Shown here: positions 1 to 8,196 of the stretch, piece by piece
Numbering within the stretch: the stretch's first letter is position 1
How the letters are laid out: the number at the start of each line of letters is the position of its first letter
Program-made: the position numbers and the translations under genes
Assembly: GCA_021083345.1 (NCBI GenBank)
Contig: JAJGRE010000007.1
Location: 124,001 to 188,000, forward strand
DNA length: 64,000 nucleotides
Source: Calditrichales bacterium MX18-03
GTDB taxonomy: Bacteria > Bacillota > Clostridia > Lutisporales > Lutisporaceae
Direction of reading: 5' to 3'
Notes under the pieces: generated by a model
The model's input: the letters and a program-made list of their open reading frames with translations, nothing else
What the model was told of the DNA's origin: nothing
Databases searched by the model: none

Positions 1-1708
1 CATCGCTTTCCCGGGTGTAGGACTTGATGGTCTCGGCAAAACGCATCAGAACATAATCCCCGGCTTCATGGCCGTAGGTGTCGTTGAAGCGTTTGAAATG
101 GTCTATGTCGATCATGACGATGCTCAAGTACTGATTGTTGCGCTTGGCCTGGTTGATCTGCTTCTCCAGATAATCATCCAGGAACCGCCTGTTGAACATC
201 TTTGTCAGCGTATCGGTTGAAGCCATCGTGTTCAGGCTCTCCAGCAGCCTCAGATTGCTGATGACCGGTGTGATGGTGTCAACATAAAGCTTAAGCTCCG
301 ATACCATTTCATCGGTAAAAAAATTCTTCACATCGCTTTGAATCTGTATGATTGCGGAAACGTACCCTCCCACCACCACCGGAATGCACATGTGGGATGC
401 CGCTTCGCTGTGAAAGTCCCGGCAGTTGAAATCCCTGTCCTTGTCGTTCATGATGAATTCCTTGCCGCTCCGGATCGCCCAGCAGGCTTCCTCCGGTGTC
501 CGGATAAACCGGTCGATGGCAGTACCGTCATCCTTCAGGGCTTTGTACATTTTAAGATTCTTATCCGTATAATCCTTTTGTACGATGATGACCTGCCGGA
601 TATGTTCCTTGGCCCTCAAAATATCGAAAAGCAGTTCATAGACCTCGTCCTCGGTAATGGCCTGCCTAACCATATCGGAGAACTTCTTCAGGTCCCCCAG
701 CCGTTTGGTGTGCTGCTTCTCCTTCTGCAGGATCCTGTCCGTCCGCTGATAGGACCATGCAAGGATGGAGAACACGGCTGACAGCAGCAGGATAATGATG
801 ATGCTGAAGTTCTTCAGTTGGTTGGCGGAAGAGTCCGCCAGTTGATCGTGATAGAGGATACCCTGTGCGCCTATCACCTGCCCGCTCATATCCTTGATGG
901 GCCTGAAAGCGCAATAGAGAAAATGCTCATACATCAATCCGCCCTGAATGCCGCTATTCATCCGGCCGATATAGATGCCGCCTTCCTGCAGCACCTTGCG
1001 CGCAATCGGCTCCTCCAACTTTCCGCCTATGCGGAAACTGTCTTCCTCTGCTGCAACATTACTGGAAATAATGGTATCTCCGGCAGTGATGATACCGCGC
1101 ATACCGGTTTCTTCCATGATTTTATTCAGGATAATGGTATCCCCATCTAGGCTTATAGCCGTTACAATGGCGCCTGCAGCCGAAGAGCCGCTCCCGACCG
1201 GTACCGCTGCATACTGCACCAACTGCTCTCTTGCCTGATTCTTCTGAGCAAGCAGGTGGGTTCCCATAACGGCTTGCTTCTGCTCCAACACATTCCTGAT
1301 CATGTCGTGCAATATCAGCTTGTCTGCCGAGCGGAGCGTCCTCGTTCCTTTTACATGCTCAGCCATGATCCGGCCGTCCTTGTCTACCACATACCATTCG
1401 TCAACATAGCTCCGATGAACCGCCCAGCCTTCCAGTGTACGCTGCAAGGCGTCCGCATCTCCGGCAGCCAGCCGCTCCTGCAGGCAGGCTTCAGAGGAGG
1501 CCTGCAGCATGCCCATCCGCATCTGGCCCATATAAATGCCGTATGAGGTCTCTGCAAAGCGGATATTTCTTTCCATGATATTATTGAGGTTGTCCTGAAG
1601 CTGCCGCGAATAGGCTGTATAGATGGCACCGCCCATCAGAATGCCCACAAGGAACAATGCAGTCCATACCAGTACGATCCTTCGATTCCGAAAAAAATAA
1701 CTGCCCAT
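1..1708 (-). CDS. Membrane sensor with GAF and GGDEF domains (3' end cut by window)
   Basis: Putative diguanylate cyclase or degenerate GGDEF regulator, running off the left edge after about 569 codons. An N-terminal membrane helix (about residues 8-28) is followed by an extracytoplasmic sensor region of about 240 residues and a second helix (about 275-295). A GAF-like region follows, then the start of a GGDEF domain, recognised by the motifs DTLTKMFNRR and DIDHFKRFNDTYGHEAGD. The GGDEF signature itself lies beyond the window, so catalytic competence cannot be judged. The ATG at 1708 is chosen because GGGGGAAGGG lies just upstream and the membrane helix follows at once. The sensor region resembles a Cache-type chemosensory domain, but that is a weak reading. 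Confidence 0.85.
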   Translation of the reverse strand, partial: MGSYFFRNRRIVLVWTALFLVGILMGGAIYTAYSRQLQDNLNNIMERNIRFAETSYGIYMGQMRMGMLQASSEACLQERLAAGDADALQRTLEGWAVHRSYVDEWYVVDKDGRIMAEHVKGTRTLRSADKLILHDMIRNVLEQKQAVMGTHLLAQKNQAREQLVQYAAVPVGSGSSAAGAIVTAISLDGDTIILNKIMEETGMRGIITAGDTIISSNVAAEEDSFRIGGKLEEPIARKVLQEGGIYIGRMNSGIQGGLMYEHFLYCAFRPIKDMSGQVIGAQGILYHDQLADSSANQLKNFSIIIILLLSAVFSILAWSYQRTDRILQKEKQHTKRLGDLKKFSDMVRQAITEDEVYELLFDILRAKEHIRQVIIVQKDYTDKNLKMYKALKDDGTAIDRFIRTPEEACWAIRSGKEFIMNDKDRDFNCRDFHSEAASHMCIPVVVGGYVSAIIQIQSDVKNFFTDEMVSELKLYVDTITPVISNLRLLESLNTMASTDTLTKMFNRRFLDDYLEKQINQAKRNNQYLSIVMIDIDHFKRFNDTYGHEAGDYVLMRFAETIKSYTRESD

Positions 1709-1931
1709 TGCCCTTCCCCCTCAAGCATGATTTTTTTGCCCGTAAACCAACGCTATTACTCTGTATTTTATCACAATGCTATCGATTTTCGATGTTTTTC
1801 GACTAAAATTTTGCCTATATTTCCTTTATCGGCATGATATGCCGGTGTATCCATCATTCATGGGCTATATTTTTTTGTTCTGTGCAGAAACTATTAGGGA
1901 ATTCGTTATCAATCAAAAAGGAGGAACCCAA

Positions 1932-2141
1932 ATGCCGAATAACAACACCCCTCAGATAGAAGCCAAAAACCTGTCAATTGTATCGGATCAGCTGAATTTG
2001 GAGGCACTGGCCACCAAAAAATACAAGCAGGCAGCGCAGAACTGCACCACCCAAGAGCTGATCGACCTTTGCAACCAGGCTGCGCAGAAGCACAAGAAAC
2101 ATTACGACGACCTGCTGAACTATCTGAATTCGCACCAGTAA
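1932..2141 (+). CDS. Small helical spore-coat-like protein (69 aa)
   Basis: A 69-residue, Gln/Asn/Lys-rich, probably all-helical protein. It starts at the ATG behind AAAGGAGG; the open frame extends further upstream but without a ribosome site. The pattern of two amphipathic helices with charged heptads and the HKKHYDDLL segment is like the short CotF/ferritin-like coat proteins of spore formers. It lies 12 bases ahead of a second coat-like gene and shares the terminator at 2441-2474, so the pair is probably one operon. The coat role is inferred from shape and neighbour, not from a clear family motif. Confidence 0.7.
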   Translation: MPNNNTPQIEAKNLSIVSDQLNLEALATKKYKQAAQNCTTQELIDLCNQAAQKHKKHYDDLLNYLNSHQ

Positions 2142-2153
2142 GGAGGAAGCGGA

Positions 2154-2429
2154 ATGAACAATAAGAATACATTAAGCGAGCAAGATATTCTGAACGATCT
2201 GCTGACCATGGAAAAACAAGTGACCTCAGCATATAATACCGGCATTACCGAGGCATCGTGCAAAAACCTGCGCCAGACACTTACGGATTCCCTGACGGAT
2301 ACCCAGGCTATCCAGTACAACGTCTTCGATGCCATGAGGCGGCAAGGCTGGTATCAGACCAAGGACGCACCGGACCAGGACGTAACCACCGTCAAGGATA
2401 AGTACACTCAGTTGAAAAACCAGCTCTAG
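2154..2429 (+). CDS. Spore coat protein, CotF-like (91 aa)
   Basis: A 91-residue helical protein resembling the coat protein F family (PF07875). It has an early segment around LSEQDILNDLL and MEKQVTSAYN, then a middle helix, then a C-terminal part with FDAMRRQGWYQTKDAP. That last motif, aromatic with W-Y and followed by short acidic turns, is typical of these proteins. GGAGG lies seven bases before the ATG. It follows the 69-aa gene by 12 bases and precedes a perfect bidirectional terminator. It probably acts in the mother cell during coat assembly, though no sporulation-sigma promoter was recognised upstream of the pair. Confidence 0.8.
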   Translation: MNNKNTLSEQDILNDLLTMEKQVTSAYNTGITEASCKNLRQTLTDSLTDTQAIQYNVFDAMRRQGWYQTKDAPDQDVTTVKDKYTQLKNQL

Positions 2430-2440
2430 CGAAATAAAAG

Positions 2441-2474
2441 AAAGACCGTGATCCCGGCCGGGATCACGGTCTTT
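2441..2474. terminator. Bidirectional rho-independent terminator
   Basis: A perfect 17-bp inverted repeat (AAAGACCGTGATCCCGG and its complement) with A-rich and T-rich flanks. It separates the coat-like pair from the convergent unknown gene. Confidence 0.9.
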
Positions 2475-2476
2475 CC

Positions 2477-2956
2477 TTATTCCATCTCTACCATGAGATT
2501 GCCTTCCTTGTCATAGAAGCCTTCCTCATCCACCTGGACATAGCCGTCCGTTGCATCACAGAGGAAATCCAGCATACATTCCAGGAACGACCAGCCCGCC
2601 TCCGTCATATCCTCGTCCACCTCAAAGGCATAGACCTGTACCATGTTTTTGACAATCTCCAGTGCCTTTTTCTGACCTTTGCTGTAGGGAAGCTTTTTCA
2701 AAGCTTCCAGGAACTCCGTCTGCTCCTCCTGGAACAGGCCTCCCGGTTGATCCTTTGTGTTGCGCTCCAGCTCTATCGGCTTGGTATCTTCACCATATTG
2801 GATCACAAAATGCGTCCACTCCGCGTTATTGAATTCCGGCTCATCCTTTCCCGGGGAGGTAGCAAATTCATAACCCGCCTCCACCAGTTCATCGCATAGC
2901 GCATACAGGGAAGGATAGTCCTCCGCCAGTGAAAAAATCCTCACATAAAAGCTCAT
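2477..2956 (-). CDS. Acidic protein of unknown function (159 aa)
   Basis: A soluble, strongly acidic protein with no recognised family. The start is uncertain. The MSFYVRIF start at 2956 is preferred because AGGAG lies about eight bases before it; ATGs at 2962 and 2992 are in frame. The N-terminus predicts a beta strand followed by a helix (SLYALCDELVEAGYEF), and the C-terminus ends in a short strand-rich DGYVQVDEEGFYDKEGN segment. There is no signal peptide or membrane helix. It stands alone between two terminator-like regions. Confidence 0.75.
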   Translation of the reverse strand: MSFYVRIFSLAEDYPSLYALCDELVEAGYEFATSPGKDEPEFNNAEWTHFVIQYGEDTKPIELERNTKDQPGGLFQEEQTEFLEALKKLPYSKGQKKALEIVKNMVQVYAFEVDEDMTEAGWSFLECMLDFLCDATDGYVQVDEEGFYDKEGNLMVEME

Positions 2957-3023
2957 GTCCATCTCTCCTAAACCATCATTTACTTCATCCATATTATACT
3001 ATATCCAGGCAATATGCGACAGC

Positions 3024-3842
3024 CTATTCGCATTCCCTCATGGTCTGAGATTCTTCGCTGCGCTCAGAATGGCAGGCACCTATGACGCAGCCAAGCTTTT
3101 CGGCAAACTGCTTTACATCCAGTGATGTGTTGCAGCAGTAGCCATTTGGCCGCTCATTGATGATGCCTATGACCGGAATGGCACCCACATCCGCTATTCC
3201 GCTCAAAAGCTCCCGCTCGCAGGCCACGGCAAGTATCAGATCAGGCCGCATTTCTCTTACAAGGCTTCGGGCGGCTGTTCCGCCGCCAACCACAGCAGCC
3301 CGGGCACCCACCGCCCTGGTCAGCTCCCTGACCTCCCCGATCCTGCAGCGGCCGCACTGGGCACAGCGCCCAATGTCCTCCGTGATCTTGCTGCCGCAAT
3401 CCTTGTTCTGCATGCAGTGAGGCAGCAGCACCAGCACCTGCTCCGGTCTGATTTCTCTCTTGACCGCAGCTGCCAGGGCGTTGTTTATCCGGATATAGAT
3501 CCTCCGGATATCATCCACGTCACTGTTCAATAGCTCTGCTGCAGCAATGCAGACCGGCAGCATAAACTTCAGGCCGAACTGCAGGAAAAGCAGGATCCCG
3601 CTTCTCACTTGGTTGCTCCGGTATGTATATGAAATAGATGCCATTGTGACGGTCAGAAAGATTTCAAAAAAAAGGATCAATAGAATCAGGTTCAGCAGAA
3701 GCCGCTTATATGGATGATCGTAGGACATGAAATAGAAGTAGGAAAGCACCAGTTCAATCAGAAGAACAAAAGCAATAAAAAAAGAACCGTATCTATTGAA
3801 GCCCCTTAGGCTCCTACCCAGTTTGTTTTCTCCGGCGGACAT
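3024..3842 (-). CDS. DUF116 family membrane protein
   Basis: A 272-residue protein. Two or three N-terminal membrane helices (about residues 17-100) precede a cytosolic DUF116 domain with clustered cysteines (LPHCMQNKDC, CAQCGRC) and the closing INERPNGYCCNTSLD motif. DUF116 proteins are widespread in anaerobes and of unknown function; the cysteines suggest metal or Fe-S binding. The start at 3842 is chosen for the AGGGG about seven bases upstream; the frame runs on to 3935. The last 15 or so residues (CHSERSEESQ...) come from an intergenic repeat that has run into the gene, so the native C-terminus was probably shorter. Confidence 0.85.
   Translation of the reverse strand: MSAGENKLGRSLRGFNRYGSFFIAFVLLIELVLSYFYFMSYDHPYKRLLLNLILLILFFEIFLTVTMASISYTYRSNQVRSGILLFLQFGLKFMLPVCIAAAELLNSDVDDIRRIYIRINNALAAAVKREIRPEQVLVLLPHCMQNKDCGSKITEDIGRCAQCGRCRIGEVRELTRAVGARAAVVGGGTAARSLVREMRPDLILAVACERELLSGIADVGAIPVIGIINERPNGYCCNTSLDVKQFAEKLGCVIGACHSERSEESQTMRECE
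3043..3076. repeat. Dispersed repeat of the SERSEES type
   Basis: The sequence around GATTCTTCGCTGCGCTCAGAAT can fold back on itself (TTCT...AGAA). On the minus strand it encodes the residues SERSEES. This string recurs at the ends of unrelated hypothetical proteins in many bacterial genomes, which is general knowledge and was not checked here. Here it forms the 3' end of the DUF116 gene. Confidence 0.6.
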
Positions 3843-3904
3843 CCGCATCACCCCTGTTATTTTGCATTTCCGCTGAATTTGTGTTATTGCAACTGACGTA
3901 AATG

Positions 3905-3936
3905 GTTGCCAACTACATTGGCTGTTTGTTGGCAAC
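3905..3936. other. Inverted repeat upstream of the DUF116 gene
   Basis: GTTGCCAAC and its complement GTTGGCAAC are separated by 14 bases in the divergent gap between the DUF116 gene and the germination gene. It could be an operator or a leader hairpin. No known motif was recognised. Confidence 0.4.
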
Positions 3937-4033
3937 GCATTTCCAACGATGTATTAGCGAAAAATAGCCGCTTCAAAATTGGGGAATTATTGTTTAACTG
4001 TTCCTTAGTATGTTAATAAACCTCAAAAGTATT

Positions 4034-4063
4034 CGTATAGACTTTTTTTTCTGTATCATACTA
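4034..4063 (+). promoter_or_regulatory. Putative sigma-G type promoter of the germinant-receptor permease
   Basis: A perfect CATACTA (4057-4063) lies 17 bases after CGTATA (4034-4039). The forespore sigma-G consensus is TGAATA, 17-18 bases, CATACTA, so the -10 is exact and the -35 matches four of six. It lies about 40 bases before the ATG at 4103. Germinant receptors are typically sigma-G genes, which supports the reading. Confidence 0.5.
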
Positions 4064-4102
4064 ATATTAACAGTATCATTGTGAATGCAATTGGAGGTAC
4101 AA

Positions 4103-5248
4103 ATGAACCAATCTTCCACACCAGCGCAACAGATTCAGGAAAAAGGGCGGATCAGCGCCCTTCAGCTTGCCCTGCTGAACGTTACCTTCATCATCGCAAC
4201 AGCTGATGTCTTCCTTCCTGCTTTTGTAGCAGAAGAGGCCCAGCAGGACTCTTGGCTGGCCGTCATTGTGGGTACCGCCACTTCCCTCGCCATCATAGCC
4301 GTTTTCTTGTCACTGGGCCTCCGATATCCGGAGAAGACAATCATCCAGTATGCCTGTGATATATTGGGCAAACCGCTGGGTAAGCTGGTAGGCTTTCTCT
4401 ATACGTTTTTTTTTCTGTTCCTGTCCTATGCCGTTACAGGCGAGCTGGGAGAAATATTTACCATATCCTTTAACCCTGCAGCACCCGTTTCCCTGTACAG
4501 CATCGCAATCATTACGGTTGCCGCTTATGCAGTCAAGAAAGGACTGGAGGTCATCACAAGGATCAACGAGGTATTGCTGCCTGTCGGCATGCTGGTTTTG
4601 TTCTTCATAGCCACCGTCAACCTACCGCACATGGATCTGAAATATTTCCGGCCTTTCCTGTACAACGGCATCCCGCCTGTTTTAAGGGGCGGTATTCTGA
4701 TACAGAGCTGGCTCATAGAGTCGGTATTTGTCCTCCAATTGATACCTTTTGTGAAGGAGCGGGAAAAAATCAGAAAGCATGTTGTGTTATCCATCGTCTT
4801 CTTAAGCTTGGGACTTCAGACCGGTGTCATGACGATTGCGGTGCTGGGCCCCCTTACAGGCAAGATGCTTTTTCCCGCGTTGGAGTATGTCCGCTATGCC
4901 AGCATTGGGGTCTATATCAATAATCTCGATATCAGCATCATGGTGGTATGGATATCCGGTATCTTTGTCAAGATCGCCCTGGCCTATTATCTTGCCGTAC
5001 TGGCTCTCGCCCAGCTTTTCGGCTTCCCCTCCTATAAAGAGCTGGTGGTGCCTGTCGGCTTATTGATTATTTCACTGTCTATCGTCGCATCCCAGTCCAT
5101 CGTAAAATTTGTACACGAATTGCATTATATTTTCCCTTTCTATTCCTTTTCCATGGCGTTTATCCTGCCTGCCATTCTTCTGCTGGTTTCCGTGATAAAG
5201 GATAAAATATCCGGCACATCAGGCAAGACTCAATCCGATCAATCTTAG
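4103..5248 (+). CDS. gerKB: Spore germination permease, GerB/GerKB family
   Basis: The integral membrane B subunit of a germinant receptor (PF03845, distantly related to amino acid permeases). It is 381 residues with about ten hydrophobic helices, close to the usual 360-375. The ATG at 4103 follows GGAGG; the upstream ATG at 4085 has no ribosome site. In forespores this subunit sits in the inner membrane with GerA and GerC. Its partner genes are unusually placed: gerKC and gerKA lie 3-7 kb away on the other strand. A CBO0543-like membrane gene follows 18 bases downstream in the same unit. Confidence 0.93.
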   Translation: MNQSSTPAQQIQEKGRISALQLALLNVTFIIATADVFLPAFVAEEAQQDSWLAVIVGTATSLAIIAVFLSLGLRYPEKTIIQYACDILGKPLGKLVGFLYTFFFLFLSYAVTGELGEIFTISFNPAAPVSLYSIAIITVAAYAVKKGLEVITRINEVLLPVGMLVLFFIATVNLPHMDLKYFRPFLYNGIPPVLRGGILIQSWLIESVFVLQLIPFVKEREKIRKHVVLSIVFLSLGLQTGVMTIAVLGPLTGKMLFPALEYVRYASIGVYINNLDISIMVVWISGIFVKIALAYYLAVLALAQLFGFPSYKELVVPVGLLIISLSIVASQSIVKFVHELHYIFPFYSFSMAFILPAILLLVSVIKDKISGTSGKTQSDQS

Positions 5249-5266
5249 AAATGGAGGTACATACAT

Positions 5267-5746
5267 ATGAAGTACTTTTTTTATTACGGTTCAATCGCTA
5301 TTGCCTGGCTCTTATTCCTATGGGCGGCCGGAAGAAAGAAACCGGGACTCCATGATATCTTGATCGGTATTGTTTCCGTGGCCTTTTCCCTGGCTTTTGA
5401 AATCTTGCTTGGCACATATGCACGCCTTTATTATTACATTGATCCGCCTTATGACATCCCGTACATGGTGGCTGCTTCCATTCTGCTCTATCCACTGCTC
5501 AATACCCTATACGTCCTCTTCCTGCCCAAAAAAACAAAGACAGCTCTGCTTTATACTGTCTTTTGGATTGCCGCCATGCTTGTTTTCGAATGGGCCAGCA
5601 TCTTGACCGGTACAGTGGTGCTTACCGGATGGAAAATGGTCCCTTATTCCTATCTGACTTATGTGCTGACCTACTCATGGATCTATCCGCTCTATCGCTA
5701 CTTGAACAGCAAGTACAAAATAGAAGAAGCAAAGGCTTACCGGTAA
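5267..5746 (+). CDS. Small polytopic membrane protein, CBO0543-like
   Basis: A 159-residue protein with about five hydrophobic helices and a charged C-terminal tail, start behind GGAGG. It resembles the group often labelled CBO0543 in clostridia, whose function is not known. It shares an operon with gerKB and converges with, and overlaps by ten bases, the flavoprotein gene at 5737-6810. Three further proteins of the same general build occur at 6914, 19017 and 19505. Family membership is judged from size, helix layout and aromatic/Trp content, not from a signature residue. Confidence 0.75.
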   Translation: MKYFFYYGSIAIAWLLFLWAAGRKKPGLHDILIGIVSVAFSLAFEILLGTYARLYYYIDPPYDIPYMVAASILLYPLLNTLYVLFLPKKTKTALLYTVFWIAAMLVFEWASILTGTVVLTGWKMVPYSYLTYVLTYSWIYPLYRYLNSKYKIEEAKAYR

Positions 5747-6810
5747 GGCGGCTTCAAAATCAGCTTGCTGAATAAGGCACCATATTTTGTTGCATTGATA
5801 TTGGTATTGTATATGATCGGTACAACACCCGGCATTCCCAGAGCCGTCACCAGCATATCATAGCCTGCATTGGTCATGGTGTTGAACAGCTTCCTGAACT
5901 GCCGCATCTCTATATTTCTGTCCATGATTTCCTTGATCTGCTTCTCGTAGTCTTTCCCCAACATAATGGACCGTGCTGTGCTGACTCCCATAACGGCCGC
6001 ATTGATGTGTCCGAAGCCCAGAAAGGGCTCCACACCACCGCCGGCGTTCCCTATAAAATACAGGTTCCCCAACCGGTGCGGATAGGCAAACCCGCTGGTA
6101 TGTGCCATTTTGAACTCTTCGACAATTGGATATCGAATATTCTCAGAATACAAAAAAAGCTCCCAATACCGGTCTACTTCCTTCTCGTTGACCTCCGTCG
6201 CAATCAAGATCAGTGACGCTTTCTTATTGTCAAAGGCAGTCAGGTAGGCATAGCCGTTCTTGGTATAATCCTTGTTCAGCCACACGATAAGCCGGGTGGG
6301 ATCGAAGCTGCCCAATACGACAGCCCCCCTGACATAGGTCTTGAGCCAGCTCTGCCAGATTCCCTGCTCTTCTGCTGCAGCTGAGGTACCGTTTGCTATG
6401 ACGACATAATCGTATTTTTGTGCAAGCCTCTCATAATCTCCGTACTCATTCAAGAAGAGCCTTGACTTCTTCAGCTTGTTATACATCTGTACTTTCAGGG
6501 AATCCGGATCCCTGGTGTATTTGAAGAAATAACCGAAGTGCCCGTAAAGCGTGGTGGTTTTATTGGGTGCGCGGTGTTCTAAGGAACGTACGACATTATA
6601 GGGTGTTATGTCGAGGGCAAGGTCTTTTCTAAAGTACTGAAGCATATCCTTGTGGGGACGGTGGGTGATATCCAGTATGGCCGTAATATGGCTGATGGCT
6701 TCTCCCACATAGCTTCTCATTTCATATATATCGGGCGCTGTGCCCAGCCGCTCCAGCTCATGAGCGCAGTATAACCCTGCCAGACCCGCCCCGATGATAG
6801 CAACCTTCAT
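5737..6810 (-). CDS. FAD-dependent oxidoreductase, geranylgeranyl-reductase type (copy 1)
   Basis: A 357-residue flavoprotein. The N-terminal dinucleotide motif GAGLAGLYCAHELER with the acidic residue of IYE binds FAD. The second FAD motif appears as GNAGGGVEPFLGFG, where geranylgeranyl-reductase and related flavoproteins usually have GDAAG. It lacks membrane helices. It is homologous to the protein at 17893 (shared WLNK..NGYAY and GFG..A patterns). The ATG at 6810 lies just after the stop of a 33-aa peptide that carries the GGAGG. Reduction of an isoprenoid chain is an inference from fold type and from the prenyl genes next to the paralog; other hydride-transfer roles are possible. Confidence 0.85.
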   Translation of the reverse strand: MKVAIIGAGLAGLYCAHELERLGTAPDIYEMRSYVGEAISHITAILDITHRPHKDMLQYFRKDLALDITPYNVVRSLEHRAPNKTTTLYGHFGYFFKYTRDPDSLKVQMYNKLKKSRLFLNEYGDYERLAQKYDYVVIANGTSAAAEEQGIWQSWLKTYVRGAVVLGSFDPTRLIVWLNKDYTKNGYAYLTAFDNKKASLILIATEVNEKEVDRYWELFLYSENIRYPIVEEFKMAHTSGFAYPHRLGNLYFIGNAGGGVEPFLGFGHINAAVMGVSTARSIMLGKDYEKQIKEIMDRNIEMRQFRKLFNTMTNAGYDMLVTALGMPGVVPIIYNTNINATKYGALFSKLILKPPYR

Positions 6811-6815
6811 CGCTG

Positions 6816-6917
6816 TCAGCCTCCATATCTGTCAAGCATTTTAAACCAAAAATATACTAGTACACCGATTATTGAGGTTAATATCGTATAGGTTAGCAAG
6901 CTGATCTCAAATCTCAT
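6816..6917 (-). CDS. 33-residue single-helix membrane peptide
   Basis: A short gene between a CBO0543-like gene and the flavoprotein. Its ATG overlaps the upstream stop codon (ATGA), with AAGGGG about eight bases before it, and its stop lies five bases before the flavoprotein ATG. The peptide begins MRFEISLLTY, holds one hydrophobic helix of about 20 residues, and ends KMLDRYGG. The overlap, ribosome site and membrane-helix composition support a real gene. Function is unknown; it may anchor or regulate the soluble flavoprotein at the membrane (inference). Confidence 0.65.
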   Translation of the reverse strand: MRFEISLLTYTILTSIIGVLVYFWFKMLDRYGG

Positions 6918-7366
6918 TGCAATTGCCCCTTTTTATCGTCTAGCATCACCATGGTGAACCAGCTGAGGATGATCATAACGCCGAGGTTGACCTGCAAGCT
7001 GTCTATGTAATGCCAATTTGTATAGACAACATTCTGCCGGAGAACAAGAAGCAGTTCCTGCGCTGAGTATAGTGCTGCCAGTGCCAATACATTCAGTATA
7101 TTCATTCTTTTGCTCTTAGGATGGTATTGAACCAATAATATGCCTACCACAAGCACCGGCCCAAAAACAAAAAAGCCGGAAGAGCGAAAAAAGTAAAAGG
7201 CATTTTTGTGAATTTCATACAAGCCATGTGTCATTGCCTGAGTATCTACCAGAAACTGCAGTGCCACCGCTATTACGCCGCCCCAGACACTCCTTTTCAA
7301 TCTTTTCCAGTCAATCAACAAAAAAAAGAGAATCCAGCTCACAATAAAGAGAATCAGCCATTCCAT
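6914..7366 (-). CDS. Small polytopic membrane protein, CBO0543-like
   Basis: A 150-residue membrane protein with four or five hydrophobic helices. It starts MEWLILFIVSW behind AGGAGG and ends with a charged DDKKGQLQ tail. It has the same build as the proteins at 5267, 19017 and 19505. It lies within the minus-strand gerKA-led gene run, 21 bases after the 75-aa gene, and its stop overlaps the start of the 33-aa peptide. Function is unknown. Confidence 0.75.
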   Translation of the reverse strand: MEWLILFIVSWILFFLLIDWKRLKRSVWGGVIAVALQFLVDTQAMTHGLYEIHKNAFYFFRSSGFFVFGPVLVVGILLVQYHPKSKRMNILNVLALAALYSAQELLLVLRQNVVYTNWHYIDSLQVNLGVMIILSWFTMVMLDDKKGQLQ

Positions 7367-7387
7367 CCGGAACCTCCTGTAATACCG

Positions 7388-7615
7388 CTAATAATTGGGC
7401 TTCTTGGGAAATATTTTGCCGATGATCCCGGCAGCACCCTTATACCGTTCAACCTTTTGCTGCAGCATGACAATATCCCGCATATCGTCATCCCGGAGCT
7501 GTGTCAGGATTGATCTCACCTCCGGATTTCTGGCTACCATCATGTTTTGATTGTATGACAGCTGACTGGCGATCTTATATTGCAGAATATCCTTCAAAAT
7601 ATCCAGCTCTTCCAC
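7388..7615 (-). CDS. Short helical protein of unknown function (75 aa)
   Basis: A soluble, mostly helical 75-residue protein starting MEELDILKDILQYK from a GTG with GGAGG seven bases upstream. It has a long heptad-like segment and a basic C-terminus (IFPKKPNY). It may be a remnant or relative of ferritin-like coat proteins, since the neighbour at 7635 has the same size and opening residues. It lies in the minus-strand gene run between the germination genes and the flavoprotein. Confidence 0.7.
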   Translation of the reverse strand: MEELDILKDILQYKIASQLSYNQNMMVARNPEVRSILTQLRDDDMRDIVMLQQKVERYKGAAGIIGKIFPKKPNY

Positions 7616-7634
7616 TGCAGTTCCTCCTCTTTGC

Positions 7635-7844
7635 CTAACCCTGTATCTTCAGCTTGATCATCTTGTCCTTCAGGATTTTGATGTGCTCCTCCGAGGTTTT
7701 CTTCATCTTCTTCAGCATATCCTTCAGTTCCTTGTTTTTCAGATCGGTATAGTAGTCCTCATATTTTTTTATCAGCAGTTCTTCTTTGTCTATGGCATTC
7801 CGAAAGACGATGCTGAGGATGTATTCCTGTAACAGCTCCTCCAT
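7635..7844 (-). CDS. Short coiled-coil protein of unknown function (69 aa)
   Basis: A 69-residue protein, MEELLQEYILSIVF at the start, then a Lys/Glu-rich helix (KKMKKTSEEHIKILKDK). The layout looks like half of a ferritin-like four-helix bundle, as seen in small spore proteins. The ATG at 7844 is chosen for the GGGGGA seven bases upstream; the frame is open to 7964. It and the 75-aa gene are 19 bases apart and may form a pair. Confidence 0.7.
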   Translation of the reverse strand: MEELLQEYILSIVFRNAIDKEELLIKKYEDYYTDLKNKELKDMLKKMKKTSEEHIKILKDKMIKLKIQG

Positions 7845-7953
7845 AAATATTCCCCCTGTAAATGCTGCTATATTATTCATATTTTCCCGCAGCTTTGCAG
7901 ATATTATACTTATCCTGTATTTCGCATGTCCCAGTTCGCACCTCGCGATGATG

Positions 7954-8184
7954 CTAATGGGCACTATTGGGAAAAACCCATTGAGAAGGTTTTTCGAAAA
8001 GCAGCTTCAGCAGCATGCCCGGCGTGGGCAATTCCAGGTCTAGCATAACATCATAGCTGTAAGCCAATGCAATGAGCATCAGAATCAGATATACGGCCAG
8101 CTCGGCTTTTTTCTTCTGCATCAGCATGCTTCTCCCCTGTATGATGCTGATGCCTACATAAATGACAGCTACAAGATAAACCAT
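7954..8184 (-). CDS. Small membrane protein downstream of gerKC (76 aa)
   Basis: A 76-residue protein with two hydrophobic helices (VYLVAVIYVGISII and ELAVYLILMLIALAY) separated by a basic loop with KKK, and a polar tail ending QWVFPNSAH. It lies 12 bases after gerKC with AGGAG before its ATG. Small two-helix proteins encoded with germinant receptors (the so-called D subunits of some gerA-type operons) modulate receptor activity; this is a plausible but unproven comparison. Confidence 0.75.
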   Translation of the reverse strand: MVYLVAVIYVGISIIQGRSMLMQKKKAELAVYLILMLIALAYSYDVMLDLELPTPGMLLKLLFEKPSQWVFPNSAH

Positions 8185-8196
8185 AGTCCAGCTCTC

